A DNA stretch of 64,000 nucleotides. Origin: Mycobacterium sp. URHD0025. GTDB lineage: Bacteria > Actinomycetota > Actinomycetes > Mycobacteriales > Mycobacteriaceae. How positions within the stretch are numbered: the stretch's first letter is position 1; each line of letters opens with the position of its first letter. Both the position numbers and the translations under genes were made by a program. The notes below the pieces were generated by a model. It ran no database searches, had not been told where the DNA came from, and saw nothing but the letters and a program-made list of their open reading frames with translations. Of the stretch, positions 29,957-37,510 are shown one piece after another. The stretch covers positions 1-64,000 of the forward strand of contig NZ_AUEQ01000012.1 of NCBI RefSeq assembly GCF_000426065.1, read 5' to 3'.

Positions 29957-30067
29957 GTGGCCGAACGTGCATACCGCACCGCACCGTCTGCTCTTGCTGC
30001 ACTCGAGCCGTTCTGGCCTTCGCGCCGGTTGATGGCTTTCGACGAATGGTGTCGCGCGCGCATCTGA
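29957..30067 (+). CDS. 36-codon leader ORF before the second TSUP gene
   Basis: The GTG-started frame encodes MAERAYRTAPSALAALEPFW followed by PSRRLMAFDEWCRARI and a TGA. A strong purine ribosome site AGGGAGAGGG lies 6 nt upstream. It ends 57 nt before the TSUP ATG. A short, well-initiated ORF at this distance is typical of leader peptides used for translational attenuation; it contains two Trp and one Cys. No known family was recognised. Confidence 0.55.
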   Translation: MAERAYRTAPSALAALEPFWPSRRLMAFDEWCRARI

Positions 30068-30088
30068 TCCGCGCCCGTCAGTCCGTCA

Positions 30089-30103
30089 GGTCGCCCGGCG
30101 ACC
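30089..30103 (+). promoter_or_regulatory. Small hairpin between leader ORF and TSUP copy 2
   Basis: GGTCGC-CCG-GCGACC forms a 6-bp stem with a 3-nt loop. The left arm GGTCGCC (30089-30095) can alternatively pair with GGCGACC at 29949-29955, between the leader ribosome site and its GTG, so two exclusive structures are possible. Confidence 0.45.
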
Positions 30104-30124
30104 ACAATCGAAAGCAGCCGAACC

Positions 30125-31078
30125 ATGCGTTCGCTCCTGATCTTCACACTCGTCGGCCTCGGGGCCCAGTTGGTCGACGGCGCGCTCGGGATGGCCTTCG
30201 GTGTCACCGCCTCAACCCTGCTGGTCCTCAGCGGGGTGGCTTCGGCGCAGGCAAGCGCCGCGGTGCACCTGGCTGAGGTGGGCACCACGCTGGCGTCGGG
30301 CCTGTCGCACTGGCGGTTCAAGAACATCGACTGGCACATCGTGCTCAAACTGGGTGTGCCCGGGGCGATCGGCGCATTCCTCGGCGCCACAGTGCTCTCC
30401 TCACTGTCCACCGAGGACGCCGCGCCGTTGATGGCGGCGATCCTGCTCGCGATCGGTGTGTATGTGCTGCTGCGGTTCTCGTTGCGCACGCCGCCGGCAT
30501 TCCGCTCCGGAAGCACGCCGCACACGGCGAAATTCCTGACCCCGCTGGGCTTGTTCGGCGGTTTCATCGACGCCACCGGTGGCGGCGGCTGGGGCCCGGT
30601 GACCACCAGCACGCTGTTGTCGCGCGGCAAGACCGCACCGCGCACCGTGGTGGGCTCGGTGAGTGCCTCAGAGTTCCTGGTCGCTGTATCGGCGTCGTTG
30701 GGCTTCCTCGTCGGCCTGCGGGCGGATTTCCTGCACAACCTTCCGGTAGTGCTGGGCCTGGCCCTGGGCGGTGTGCTGGCGGCACCGCTGGCGGCCTGGC
30801 TGGTGTCGAAGGTGAGTCCCGCGCTGTTGGGTACCGGGGTCGGCGGTGTCATCGTGCTGACGAATGCCCAGAAGCTGCTGAAGTACTTCGGCATTCACGG
30901 GACGGCCTCGACGGCCGTCTACGTCACGATCGTCGTGGCCTGGGCCGGGTTGGTGCTCTACGCCTGGCGCACGTCCCGGGCGCCGGAGTACCTGCCCGAG
31001 ACGATCGACTCCGAACTCGAGTCCGAGGAGCCTGCCGACGAACAGCTGGCAGAGGAGCCGGACACCGCAGCGCGGTGA
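30125..31078 (+). CDS. TSUP-family (TauE/SafE) membrane transporter, copy 2
   Basis: The 317-aa protein has repeated TSUP segments (LVDGALGMAFGVTASTLLVLSG and GGFIDATGGGGWGPVTTSTLL) and about eight membrane helices. It ends in an acidic cytosolic tail of about 30 residues (ELESEEPADEQLAEE). The motif DGALGMAFG is common in putative sulfite/sulfate exporters of this family. It is preceded by the 36-codon leader ORF and is likely controlled through it. Confidence 0.88.
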   Translation: MRSLLIFTLVGLGAQLVDGALGMAFGVTASTLLVLSGVASAQASAAVHLAEVGTTLASGLSHWRFKNIDWHIVLKLGVPGAIGAFLGATVLSSLSTEDAAPLMAAILLAIGVYVLLRFSLRTPPAFRSGSTPHTAKFLTPLGLFGGFIDATGGGGWGPVTTSTLLSRGKTAPRTVVGSVSASEFLVAVSASLGFLVGLRADFLHNLPVVLGLALGGVLAAPLAAWLVSKVSPALLGTGVGGVIVLTNAQKLLKYFGIHGTASTAVYVTIVVAWAGLVLYAWRTSRAPEYLPETIDSELESEEPADEQLAEEPDTAAR

Positions 31079-31114
31079 CGCGCAGGGGGAGCGATTGGGG
31101 CGAAACCGGATCGC

Positions 31115-31125
31115 TACGGTAAGCT
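31115..31125 (+). promoter_or_regulatory. Possible -10 region of tRNA-Pro
   Basis: Overlapping TACGGT (31115-31120) and TAAGCT (31120-31125) fit TANNNT and lie 35-45 nt before the tRNA. No strong -35 was recognised. Confidence 0.35.
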
Positions 31126-31158
31126 TTCGACTCGCTGCCGGTGCAAGCCGGAAGCACG

Positions 31159-31232
<74 letters not shown>

Positions 31233-31251
31233 CAGATGAAGTAGCAGGTCA

Positions 31252-31298
31252 GAGGCGGTTTCGGAGAAATCCGGGGCCGCCTCTCGGCCTTTCTCCGA
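31252..31298 (+). terminator. Two overlapping inverted repeats after tRNA-Pro
   Basis: GAGGCGG (31252-31258) pairs with CCGCCTC (31277-31283), and TCGGAGAAA (31261-31269) pairs with TTTCTCCGA (31290-31298). The arms interleave, so only one hairpin can form at a time. Either could end the tRNA transcript; no long T-tract follows. Confidence 0.5.
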
Positions 31299-31621
31299 CC
31301 GCTGTACGCCATCGCGTACGCCAACGTCACAACCCGAGCTTCGCCGCCTTCGCGGCAGCCTCGATCACGCGAAGCAGATTGCCCGGTTCGACGGACCGCC
31401 GAACTCTGTCGTGAAAACCAAGCCCCGTGATCGAGTGCCGCTGCTGCGGTGAACCCAGTCAGCGCGGTCGCCGGGGACATCTGGTTGAAGCCGAACAACG
31501 CGCTGCTGAACGCACACAGACCGGTGACTGATGGTTCGTGGCGCCCTCCACCGACAGTGAAATCGAATGCAGCAGCGCCTGCCGCCGAGTATTGCAGCAT
31601 CCTCCCGCGAGGAATATAGTA
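31299..31621. other. Non-coding stretch, possibly a decayed gene
   Basis: No intact gene is seen. On the minus strand a frame ending at TGA 31327-31329 reads like a protein C-terminus (LGFHDRVRRSVEPGNLLRV, then an Ala/Lys-rich helix to KLGL). Another minus frame upstream (31600-31446) contains LCAFSSALFGFNQMSPATA. The two could be pieces of one frameshifted gene next to the tRNA. The parent family was not recognised. Confidence 0.3.
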
Positions 31622-31651
31622 CGAGTTACGTATTATCCGAGTTGCGTATTA
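31622..31651. promoter_or_regulatory. Tandem operator-like repeats before the MarR operon
   Basis: CGAGTTACGTATTA (31622-31635) and CGAGTTGCGTATTA (31638-31651) match at 13 of 14 positions with a 16-bp period, in an AT-rich island. TATAGT (31615-31620) and TATTAT (31631-31636) could be -10 elements, so a protein bound here would cover the promoter. The MarR regulator encoded at 32366 is the obvious candidate. Confidence 0.55.
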
Positions 31652-31670
31652 AGTCAGGGGGAGACGCACA

Positions 31671-32369
31671 GTGCCTGACGACTATCCGCCGCCGCCATTC
31701 GGTCACGTCGTGAACGAGGTGTTCATCTACGCGGGCTGGCGCATCGACCCGGTGCGGGTCGGCCCATTCCTGCGCGTCAGCACTGCGCGTGCCGACGCCC
31801 TGGATCGACTGTGCGAGGTGGCCCGCAATGTGGCCGAGCGTGCAGACGTCTTGGCTGTGAATCTCTTTGAAACCACTGCCATCGTGCCCATCCCAGGAGC
31901 GCCGCCCTACGACATCGTCATGCTGATTCGCGTCCGCGATGTGCCGGCTGCTACCGAGCTGCTCCACGGCGCCACCTTCGCCGACACCCATCCGGCGATG
32001 ACTTTCACGGCCCGCAACGGCGCGCGGTTCGGTGTCACCGACAACGGGTCACCCGAGTCCAACATCCTGCTGAACCATTTCTGCGGTGCGGTCGAAGAGG
32101 CATCCGCCATAGAAACCTGGCGCACGTTGTCCGCGTGGTTCGCCGCCAAAACCGGCATCGACAACTCGACGCTGCTGGTTCCTGACACAACCGCACCGTA
32201 TGTGTTGGTCAACTACGCTCGCATCCCCGGCACCGTCGCGGGGTTCATGGCCCGCCAACTGCTTCAGCCCAGCTTCTACCGATATGTCCGCCCGCTGTTG
32301 GCGCGACACCACCTCACCTCCCTGCCCATCTTCGTGCGGACCATCGATCTGCGGGGACGGCCGCGATGA
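31671..32369 (+). CDS. Protein of unknown function, first gene of MarR-linked operon
   Basis: The 232-aa soluble protein was not assigned to a family. It contains NEVFIYAGWRIDPVRVGPFL near the N-terminus, VLAVNLFETTAIVPIPG, VMLIRVRDVPAATELL and a C-terminal LPIFVRTIDLRGRPR. The alternating strand pattern suggests an alpha+beta fold with two similar halves. GTG 31671 follows AGGGGGAGA by 7 nt. It overlaps marR by ATGA, so the two are coupled. Confidence 0.7.
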   Translation: MPDDYPPPPFGHVVNEVFIYAGWRIDPVRVGPFLRVSTARADALDRLCEVARNVAERADVLAVNLFETTAIVPIPGAPPYDIVMLIRVRDVPAATELLHGATFADTHPAMTFTARNGARFGVTDNGSPESNILLNHFCGAVEEASAIETWRTLSAWFAAKTGIDNSTLLVPDTTAPYVLVNYARIPGTVAGFMARQLLQPSFYRYVRPLLARHHLTSLPIFVRTIDLRGRPR

Positions 32370-32863
32370 AGCCACGCCGCCAAACCGCCGATGATGCCGC
32401 TCAGCTGCGAACCGCGCTGCAGGACTTGCGAATCGCGCTGGCTTTGAGCACACGCAAGGTGGCCACGATCGCCGGTCTGAAAGAGTCCGATCTGGAGGTC
32501 CTTGACGTTCTGACGCGCGGTGGCCCGCAGTCACCAACAGCGTTGGCACGCAGGCTCTCGATACAGCCGGCCACCATGACCGGCGTGCTACGCCGTCTGG
32601 AGGATGCAGGCTGGGTCGTCCGTCGCCACCGGGATCACGACCGCCGAAGCGTCGAGATCGAATCCGTCGGGCACGCCCGCCTCGCCGACATCTATCGCGA
32701 CGGCAGCACCCGTCTGGACGCACTTCAAGCCGGGATGACGCCCGCGCAGATCAGCACCGTGCTCACATATCTCACCGCAGCCTGCGAAGAGGTCACCGAA
32801 GCCACAGCAGCACTGGATGTTTCGCCGCTCCCGGACTCCGCCGCGGTAGAAGGTGCATCGTGA
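32366..32863 (+). CDS. MarR-family transcriptional regulator
   Basis: The 165-aa protein has the MarR winged helix: DLEVLDVLTRGGPQSPTALARRLSIQPATMTGVLRRLEDAGWVVRR as helix-turn-helix, followed by DHDRRSVEIE as the wing with the characteristic DxRS. It probably controls its own operon through the tandem repeats at 31622-31651. Many MarR proteins respond to phenolic compounds or oxidants. It overlaps the next gene by GTGA. Confidence 0.92.
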   Translation: MKPRRQTADDAAQLRTALQDLRIALALSTRKVATIAGLKESDLEVLDVLTRGGPQSPTALARRLSIQPATMTGVLRRLEDAGWVVRRHRDHDRRSVEIESVGHARLADIYRDGSTRLDALQAGMTPAQISTVLTYLTAACEEVTEATAALDVSPLPDSAAVEGAS

Positions 32864-33573
32864 AAGTCACCCTGCTCGGCGGGAGCGGCCCCACTGGTCG
32901 CTTGCTCCTGGACAATCTGCTCTCCGAGGGGCACGACATCACTGCCCTGGCACGGCGGACTCATGACTTCCCCTCACCGACGCGCCGGCTGCGGGTTCTC
33001 CGTGGCGACGCCACCACGCCGTCGGATGTCTCGGCGGCCGTCACGGGTGCCGACGCCGTGGTATCCGTCCTGGGCACGGGCTTCAGCCGGCGACCCATCC
33101 ACTTGTATTCCGCGTCAGCAGAGGCCATCTGCTCTGCGATGACCCAGGCCGGCACCCACCGGCTGATCGTCACCAGCTCAGCAGTCCTCAGCACTTGGAC
33201 CGACCCGGATTGGAACTGGGCTGAACGAGTCGTCGGTCGGCGGATTCTCGGGTATCTGGGTGGCACCCTGTACGCCGACATGGCACGTATGGAAGCCATT
33301 GTGAGCGCCAGCGCCCTGGACTGGACGATCATGCGTCCACTCGGGCTGGCGACCCTGGATCCACCCACCACCTACCGCATCGCTGAGGACCACGTCTCGG
33401 GCCGCCAGACCGCACGCCGTGACCTGGCCGCCGCCATCGCCGACCAACTCACCAGAACCGACTACCTCCACAAGACCGTGGCCGTGGCGACCACCGACAA
33501 GCATCAGTCCCTGGCCCGCACCCTCTGGCGAGAAGGAATCAAACCCAACCTGACCGGCGCCGCACGGTGCTGA
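32860..33573 (+). CDS. NAD(P)-binding, NmrA-like atypical SDR
   Basis: The 237-aa Rossmann protein begins MKVTLLGGSGPTGRLLLDNL with the atypical-SDR dinucleotide motif GGSGPTG, then VLRGDATTPSDV and IVTSSAV. It resembles NmrA-like or biliverdin-reductase-B-like reductases, which reduce quinones or flavins or act as redox sensors. The classic catalytic YxxxK is not obvious, as is common for NmrA-like members. It is the third gene of the coupled operon. Confidence 0.85.
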   Translation: MKVTLLGGSGPTGRLLLDNLLSEGHDITALARRTHDFPSPTRRLRVLRGDATTPSDVSAAVTGADAVVSVLGTGFSRRPIHLYSASAEAICSAMTQAGTHRLIVTSSAVLSTWTDPDWNWAERVVGRRILGYLGGTLYADMARMEAIVSASALDWTIMRPLGLATLDPPTTYRIAEDHVSGRQTARRDLAAAIADQLTRTDYLHKTVAVATTDKHQSLARTLWREGIKPNLTGAARC

Positions 33574-33616
33574 CCTATCGCAAGACAGCCGCCGCCACCG
33601 GGTGAAAGGAACAGAA

Positions 33617-33979
33617 ATGACATTGTCCGACAACACTTCTGAAGGTCCGGACGGGGTCGTAACCTTGATCAACGCTGTGGATGTTCCCGCCGACCGGGTC
33701 GATGAGTTCCTCGCTGACTGGCAGGAGCGCGCCGACTTGATGAGCACCCTGCCCGGGTTCCTCGACTACACGCTGCACCGTGCCATTGCCGCGGACACCC
33801 ACTTCCAGCTCATCAACGTCGCGCACTGGGAAAGCGCCGAGGCGTTCCAAGCGGCGCTGAGCAATCCCGAGTTCAACGAGCTGCGCGACACGGTCCGACG
33901 CCAGTTCGATTTCACCGTGACAGCCAGCCCCGCGCTGTACCGTCCGGTGGCCAGCGCCAATGCTCAGCGCGATGGCTAG
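33617..33979 (+). CDS. Antibiotic biosynthesis monooxygenase (ABM) domain protein
   Basis: The 120-aa protein has the dimeric ferredoxin-like ABM fold: VVTLINAVDVPADRVDEFLADWQER, LPGFLDYTLHRA, FQLINVAHWESAEAFQAAL. Members oxidise aromatic polyketides or act in quinone metabolism without cofactor; many are uncharacterised. ATG 33617 is preferred over GTG 33602 because AAAGGA lies 6 nt before it. Confidence 0.87.
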   Translation: MTLSDNTSEGPDGVVTLINAVDVPADRVDEFLADWQERADLMSTLPGFLDYTLHRAIAADTHFQLINVAHWESAEAFQAALSNPEFNELRDTVRRQFDFTVTASPALYRPVASANAQRDG

Positions 33980-34030
33980 GCAGCGAACCTCTGTCGTGGC
34001 CGGCCCAGCCGCCGGGGCCGGGGCCTGACC

Positions 34031-35128
34031 ATGCTGGCCATCCGCGCGCATGCCGGTTCCGCGGCAGCACATCTCGACGAGATCGACATCCCTGAACTCG
34101 GGCCTGACGATGTTCTGGTCAGGGTCGCCGCAGCCGGCATCTCACCCGGCACGCTCCGTGTCCTGGAGATGGGCCGGTTCTCGCACCTGCCCTCGACGCT
34201 GGGCCCGGATGGCGCAGGCACCGTCGTCGCAGTCGGGCCCCGGGTGGAGACGATCCAGGTTGGGGAGCGGGTGCGGCTGCATCCAAACCTGAACTGTCGC
34301 AACTGCACATACTGCCGGAGCGACCGCGACATGATGTGCCCGCGCCTAGGGATCATGGGGCACGGTGCATTCGGCCGTGGGCCGCTGCCCATGTATGCCC
34401 GGTACCACGATGGTGCCCTGGCTGAGTACGTACGCGCTCCGTACTGGCTGATCGACCGTTTGCCGGACAACGTGAGTTTTGAGGTGGGCGCCAAGGTCAA
34501 TCATCTGGCAACCGCGGCCCGAGCCTTGTGTTGCGCGCGAATCGCACCGGGTGCCACGATCGTGGTCACGGCTGCCACCGGCAGCATCGGCGCCGCGACG
34601 GTGTTGCTCGCGAGTACTTTCGGTGTTGCCCGAATGATTCTGGTGGGACGCAGCGCACCGGCACTGCGCGCGGTCAGCACTCTCTCCGGCGGTGTCACCA
34701 CCGACCTCGTCGCCACCGAGAACCTACCTGGAGGCTGGACCGCCACCGGCGGCCTGGCGACGGCGGTTCACAATCTGGTCCCGATCGGGGCGGACGCGGT
34801 CATCGATTACATCCCGACCGGGCCCACCGGAGAACAGTGCCTCACTGCCATGGCCACCGGGGGAGTATTCGTGCACCTGGGCTCCAACACCGCTCCCGCG
34901 ACATGGTCGATGGGCACCCTCATGATGAACTGCTGGACCGTGACCGGGATGCGGGGCGCCACCCGCACCGACTCGGATCGCATCCTCGCCGTACTGGGCA
35001 GCGGTGCCGTCAACGCCGAGGCGCTCATCACCCACCGATATCCCTTGCGCGACAGTGCTGACGCGTTCGCGGCACAAGCAGCACGTCGCCGCGACACACC
35101 GATGTGGATGGTCGTCGCGCAACCCTGA
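34031..35128 (+). CDS. Zinc-type MDR oxidoreductase lacking catalytic zinc ligands
   Basis: The 365-aa medium-chain dehydrogenase keeps the structural zinc lobe (C-x2-C-x2-C-x7-C in CRNCTYCRSDRDMMC) and a cofactor domain with TAATGSIGAATV. The catalytic zinc positions are changed: the usual GICHTD reads GISPGT and the GHE motif reads GPDGAG, so Cys and His are absent. It may act more like a zinc-independent quinone or enoyl reductase. It ends the MarR-linked run; ATG 34031 is 51 nt after the ABM gene. Confidence 0.85.
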   Translation: MLAIRAHAGSAAAHLDEIDIPELGPDDVLVRVAAAGISPGTLRVLEMGRFSHLPSTLGPDGAGTVVAVGPRVETIQVGERVRLHPNLNCRNCTYCRSDRDMMCPRLGIMGHGAFGRGPLPMYARYHDGALAEYVRAPYWLIDRLPDNVSFEVGAKVNHLATAARALCCARIAPGATIVVTAATGSIGAATVLLASTFGVARMILVGRSAPALRAVSTLSGGVTTDLVATENLPGGWTATGGLATAVHNLVPIGADAVIDYIPTGPTGEQCLTAMATGGVFVHLGSNTAPATWSMGTLMMNCWTVTGMRGATRTDSDRILAVLGSGAVNAEALITHRYPLRDSADAFAAQAARRRDTPMWMVVAQP

Positions 35129-35360
35129 TCGGTCGCACGTGTGCCGGAGAAGTAGCGAGCCGGAGGCCGAATTCGAGGACACGATGACGCACAGTCACTC
35201 ACGCGAAGCGGGCGGGTGACCGCGCCGGTCTTCTGTCCGGTGCAGACCTGGCTTTTTCGGCTCACCCTTTTCGGATGAGAGGCAACGATTTTGGCGATGC
35301 GACACGCGGATATGCGATCTTCTTTCGCCGACCCAGGATTGATGGCAAGGTGACGGGGGT
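35129..35360. other. Intergenic leader region before the sulfatase
   Basis: No gene was recognised. The segment probably carries the sulfatase promoter. It contains GGTGACG at 35349-35355, next to the ribosome site of the 41-codon ORF, complementary to CGTCACC at 35492-35498 just before the sulfatase ribosome site. Confidence 0.4.
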
Positions 35361-35486
35361 ATGAACCAGTCCAGGCGTGTCTTCCCGCCATCGGCAGGGT
35401 GCTACCGCTGCCGTGGACTCGCCTGCGAGTTCTTCTTGCCCACCGCCTCGTCGCGCGATGAGGACAATCTGCAGCCAGCGAACTGA
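35361..35486 (+). CDS. 41-codon Cys-containing leader ORF before arylsulfatase
   Basis: The frame starts MNQSRRVFPPSAG and continues CYRCRGLACEFFLPTASS, with three Cys codons (all TGC) at positions 14, 17 and 22. A GGGGG stretch lies just upstream of the ATG. It ends 22 nt before the sulfatase ATG. Cysteine-rich short ORFs upstream of sulfur-acquisition genes act as cysteine-responsive attenuators in mycobacteria, and the downstream gene would release sulfate, so the same logic is plausible here. Coding status is not proven. Confidence 0.55.
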   Translation: MNQSRRVFPPSAGCYRCRGLACEFFLPTASSRDEDNLQPAN

Positions 35487-35508
35487 CTGCACGTCACCGG
35501 AGGTACAC

Positions 35509-37086
35509 ATGGCACCGACGTCAGAGAACAGCAAGCCGAACATTGTCCTCATCGTCTCCGACGACTTCGGTTACGGCGATGCAGGCGTGTACGGCGGTGG
35601 TGAGAACCGGGGAATGCCCACTCCTCACCTCGACAAGATGGCCGAGGAAGGCATGCAATTCATGTCGTTCTACGCGCAACCGAGTTGCACACCCGGACGG
35701 GCGGCGATGCTCACCGGTCGGATCCCGAATCGCAGCGGCATGACGACGGTGGCATTCCAGGGCCAGGGCGGCGGGCTGCCTGCGGCCGAGTGGACTCTTG
35801 CCTCAGTGCTCAAGACCGCCGATTACAAGACGTTCTTCACCGGCAAGTGGCACCTCGGTGAGTCCGACTATGCGCTGCCCACCGCACACGGCTACGACGA
35901 AATGCGGCACTGCGGGCTGTATCACCTCAACGCATATACCTATGCCGACCCGGAGTGGTTCCCGGACATGGACGAAGAGCTGCGTGAGATGTTCGCGCGC
36001 GTGACCCAGGGCGCATTGTCGGGCAAGGCCGGCGAGAAGGCGAAAGAGGACTTCAAGGTCAACGGCCAGTACGTCAACACACCTGAGAAGGGTGTCGTCG
36101 GAATTCCGTTCTACGACGAGTACGTCGAGCAGGACGCGCTCGAGTACCTGGACGCCAACGCGAAGTCCGAAAACCCGTTCTTCTTACACGTCAACTTCAT
36201 GAAGGTGCACCAGCCGAACATGCCGCACCCGGATTTCAAGGGCAAATCGCTCTCGAAGTCGAAGTACGCCGATTCGATCGTGGAGAACGACAACCGGATC
36301 GGCAACATCATGGACAAGATCCGGTCGCTGGGACTCGACAAGAACACGTACGTGTTCTGGACGACTGACAATGGCGCCTGGCAGGACGTCTACCCGGACG
36401 CGGGCTATACACCGTTCCGCGGTACCAAGGGCACGGTGCGCGAGGGCGGCAATCGCGTTCCGGCGATCGCCTGGGGTCCGGGAATCAAGCCGGGATCGCG
36501 CAACTCCGACATCGTCGGCGGCCTCGATTACCTGGCCACTTTCGCCAAGCTCGCCGGAGTGGAACTGCCGGAGAAGGACCGTGAGGGTGAGCCGATCATC
36601 TTCGACAGCTATGACATGTCACCGGTGTTGCTGGGATCCGGCAAGTCCGACCGCAAGTCGTGGTTCTACTTCAGCGAGAACGAACTGACGCCGGGGGCGG
36701 TGCGCGTCGGCCATTACAAGGCCGTCTTCAACCTACGCGGTGACAACGGTGCGAGCACGGGCGGCCTGGCGGTCGACACCAACCTGGGTTGGAAGGGTGC
36801 GGAGTCCTACGTCGCGACGGTGCCGCAGATTTTCGACATCTGGCAGGATCCGCAGGAACGCTACGACATCTTCATGAACAACTACACCGAACACACCTGG
36901 ACCCTCGTGACCATCAACCAGGCGGTCCAGGAGCTGATGCAGACCTATCTGAAGTACCCGCCGCGAAAACTTCAGAGTGAGGGCTATTCGGGCCCGATCA
37001 CCGTCACGCAGTACCAGAGGTTCAAGTTCGTGCGCGAACAACTTGCCGCCGACGGCGTGAACATCGCACTGCCCACCGGCAACTGA
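35509..37086 (+). CDS. Arylsulfatase-type sulfatase
   Basis: The 525-aa type I sulfatase hydrolyses sulfate esters. Metal ligands are in VSDDFGYGD (D18, D19). The formylglycine site is Cys60 in CTPGRAAMLTGR, matching C-x-P-x-R, so it needs a formylglycine-generating enzyme encoded elsewhere. GKWHLGE and FWTTDNGAWQD supply further active-site Lys, His, Asp and Asn. No signal peptide is present, so it should be cytosolic. ATG 35509 is 4-5 nt after GGAGGT, which excludes the longer frame from 35377. A strong terminator follows. Confidence 0.93.
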   Translation: MAPTSENSKPNIVLIVSDDFGYGDAGVYGGGENRGMPTPHLDKMAEEGMQFMSFYAQPSCTPGRAAMLTGRIPNRSGMTTVAFQGQGGGLPAAEWTLASVLKTADYKTFFTGKWHLGESDYALPTAHGYDEMRHCGLYHLNAYTYADPEWFPDMDEELREMFARVTQGALSGKAGEKAKEDFKVNGQYVNTPEKGVVGIPFYDEYVEQDALEYLDANAKSENPFFLHVNFMKVHQPNMPHPDFKGKSLSKSKYADSIVENDNRIGNIMDKIRSLGLDKNTYVFWTTDNGAWQDVYPDAGYTPFRGTKGTVREGGNRVPAIAWGPGIKPGSRNSDIVGGLDYLATFAKLAGVELPEKDREGEPIIFDSYDMSPVLLGSGKSDRKSWFYFSENELTPGAVRVGHYKAVFNLRGDNGASTGGLAVDTNLGWKGAESYVATVPQIFDIWQDPQERYDIFMNNYTEHTWTLVTINQAVQELMQTYLKYPPRKLQSEGYSGPITVTQYQRFKFVREQLAADGVNIALPTGN

Positions 37087-37104
37087 GAACCAAGCTGCTG
37101 CACC

Positions 37105-37136
37105 GGACGCGCGGCCGGATTGTCGGCCGCGCGTCC
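37105..37136. terminator. Bidirectional terminator between convergent genes
   Basis: GGACGCGCGGCCG (37105-37117) and its perfect complement (37124-37136) form a 13-bp stem with a 6-nt loop, followed by gtcttt. It lies 18 nt after the sulfatase and 5 nt from the end of the convergent gene, so it can serve both. Confidence 0.88.
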
Positions 37137-37141
37137 GTCTT

Positions 37142-37510
37142 TCACCAGATCTCCCCGGACGCCGCCCGACGGGACTCGCCTTCGGCTGGGACCAATTCGA
37201 GGCTGTCGCCGACGTCTACGGTCACCACGGCTGTTGCCTGGAACAGCCCGTAGAAGTCATCGGTCCTGGCGAATGTGTGTGCGCGGGAGAACAGCGGCTG
37301 TACATCGAACACTCGTACCCGAAGCTTCTCGCGCGTGAGTCTGCCCAATTCCCGGCCGGATTCAGGATCGGTGATCACCTGATCCGAGTCGGACTGGACC
37401 GCGAAGATCATGCCCGGCAGCACACCTGCCTCGGCGCCGCGATTGATGACCAAGGTGTAGTCGTCCTCGATGAGGGCGACCTGGCCGGAGAGGGTGTGCT
37501 CGTCGTTCAT
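37142..37510 (-). CDS. Small FlgT-C-like beta-barrel protein
   Basis: The 122-aa soluble protein reads SGQVALIEDDYTLVINRGAEAGVLPGMIFAV, then DPESGRELGRLTREKLRVRVFDVQ, which resembles the C-terminal domain of the flagellar protein FlgT and related SH3-like barrels. Mycobacteria have no flagella, so the domain serves another purpose. ATG 37510 overlaps the stop of the membrane protein upstream (ATGA), suggesting the two act together. Confidence 0.7.
   Translation of the reverse strand: MNDEHTLSGQVALIEDDYTLVINRGAEAGVLPGMIFAVQSDSDQVITDPESGRELGRLTREKLRVRVFDVQPLFSRAHTFARTDDFYGLFQATAVVTVDVGDSLELVPAEGESRRAASGEIW

Noticed and set aside
29926..30124. SAM-IV or other known riboswitch before the TSUP gene
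   Set aside because: The conserved core of SAM-IV (as I remember it) is not present; leader ORF and alternate pairing explain the region better.
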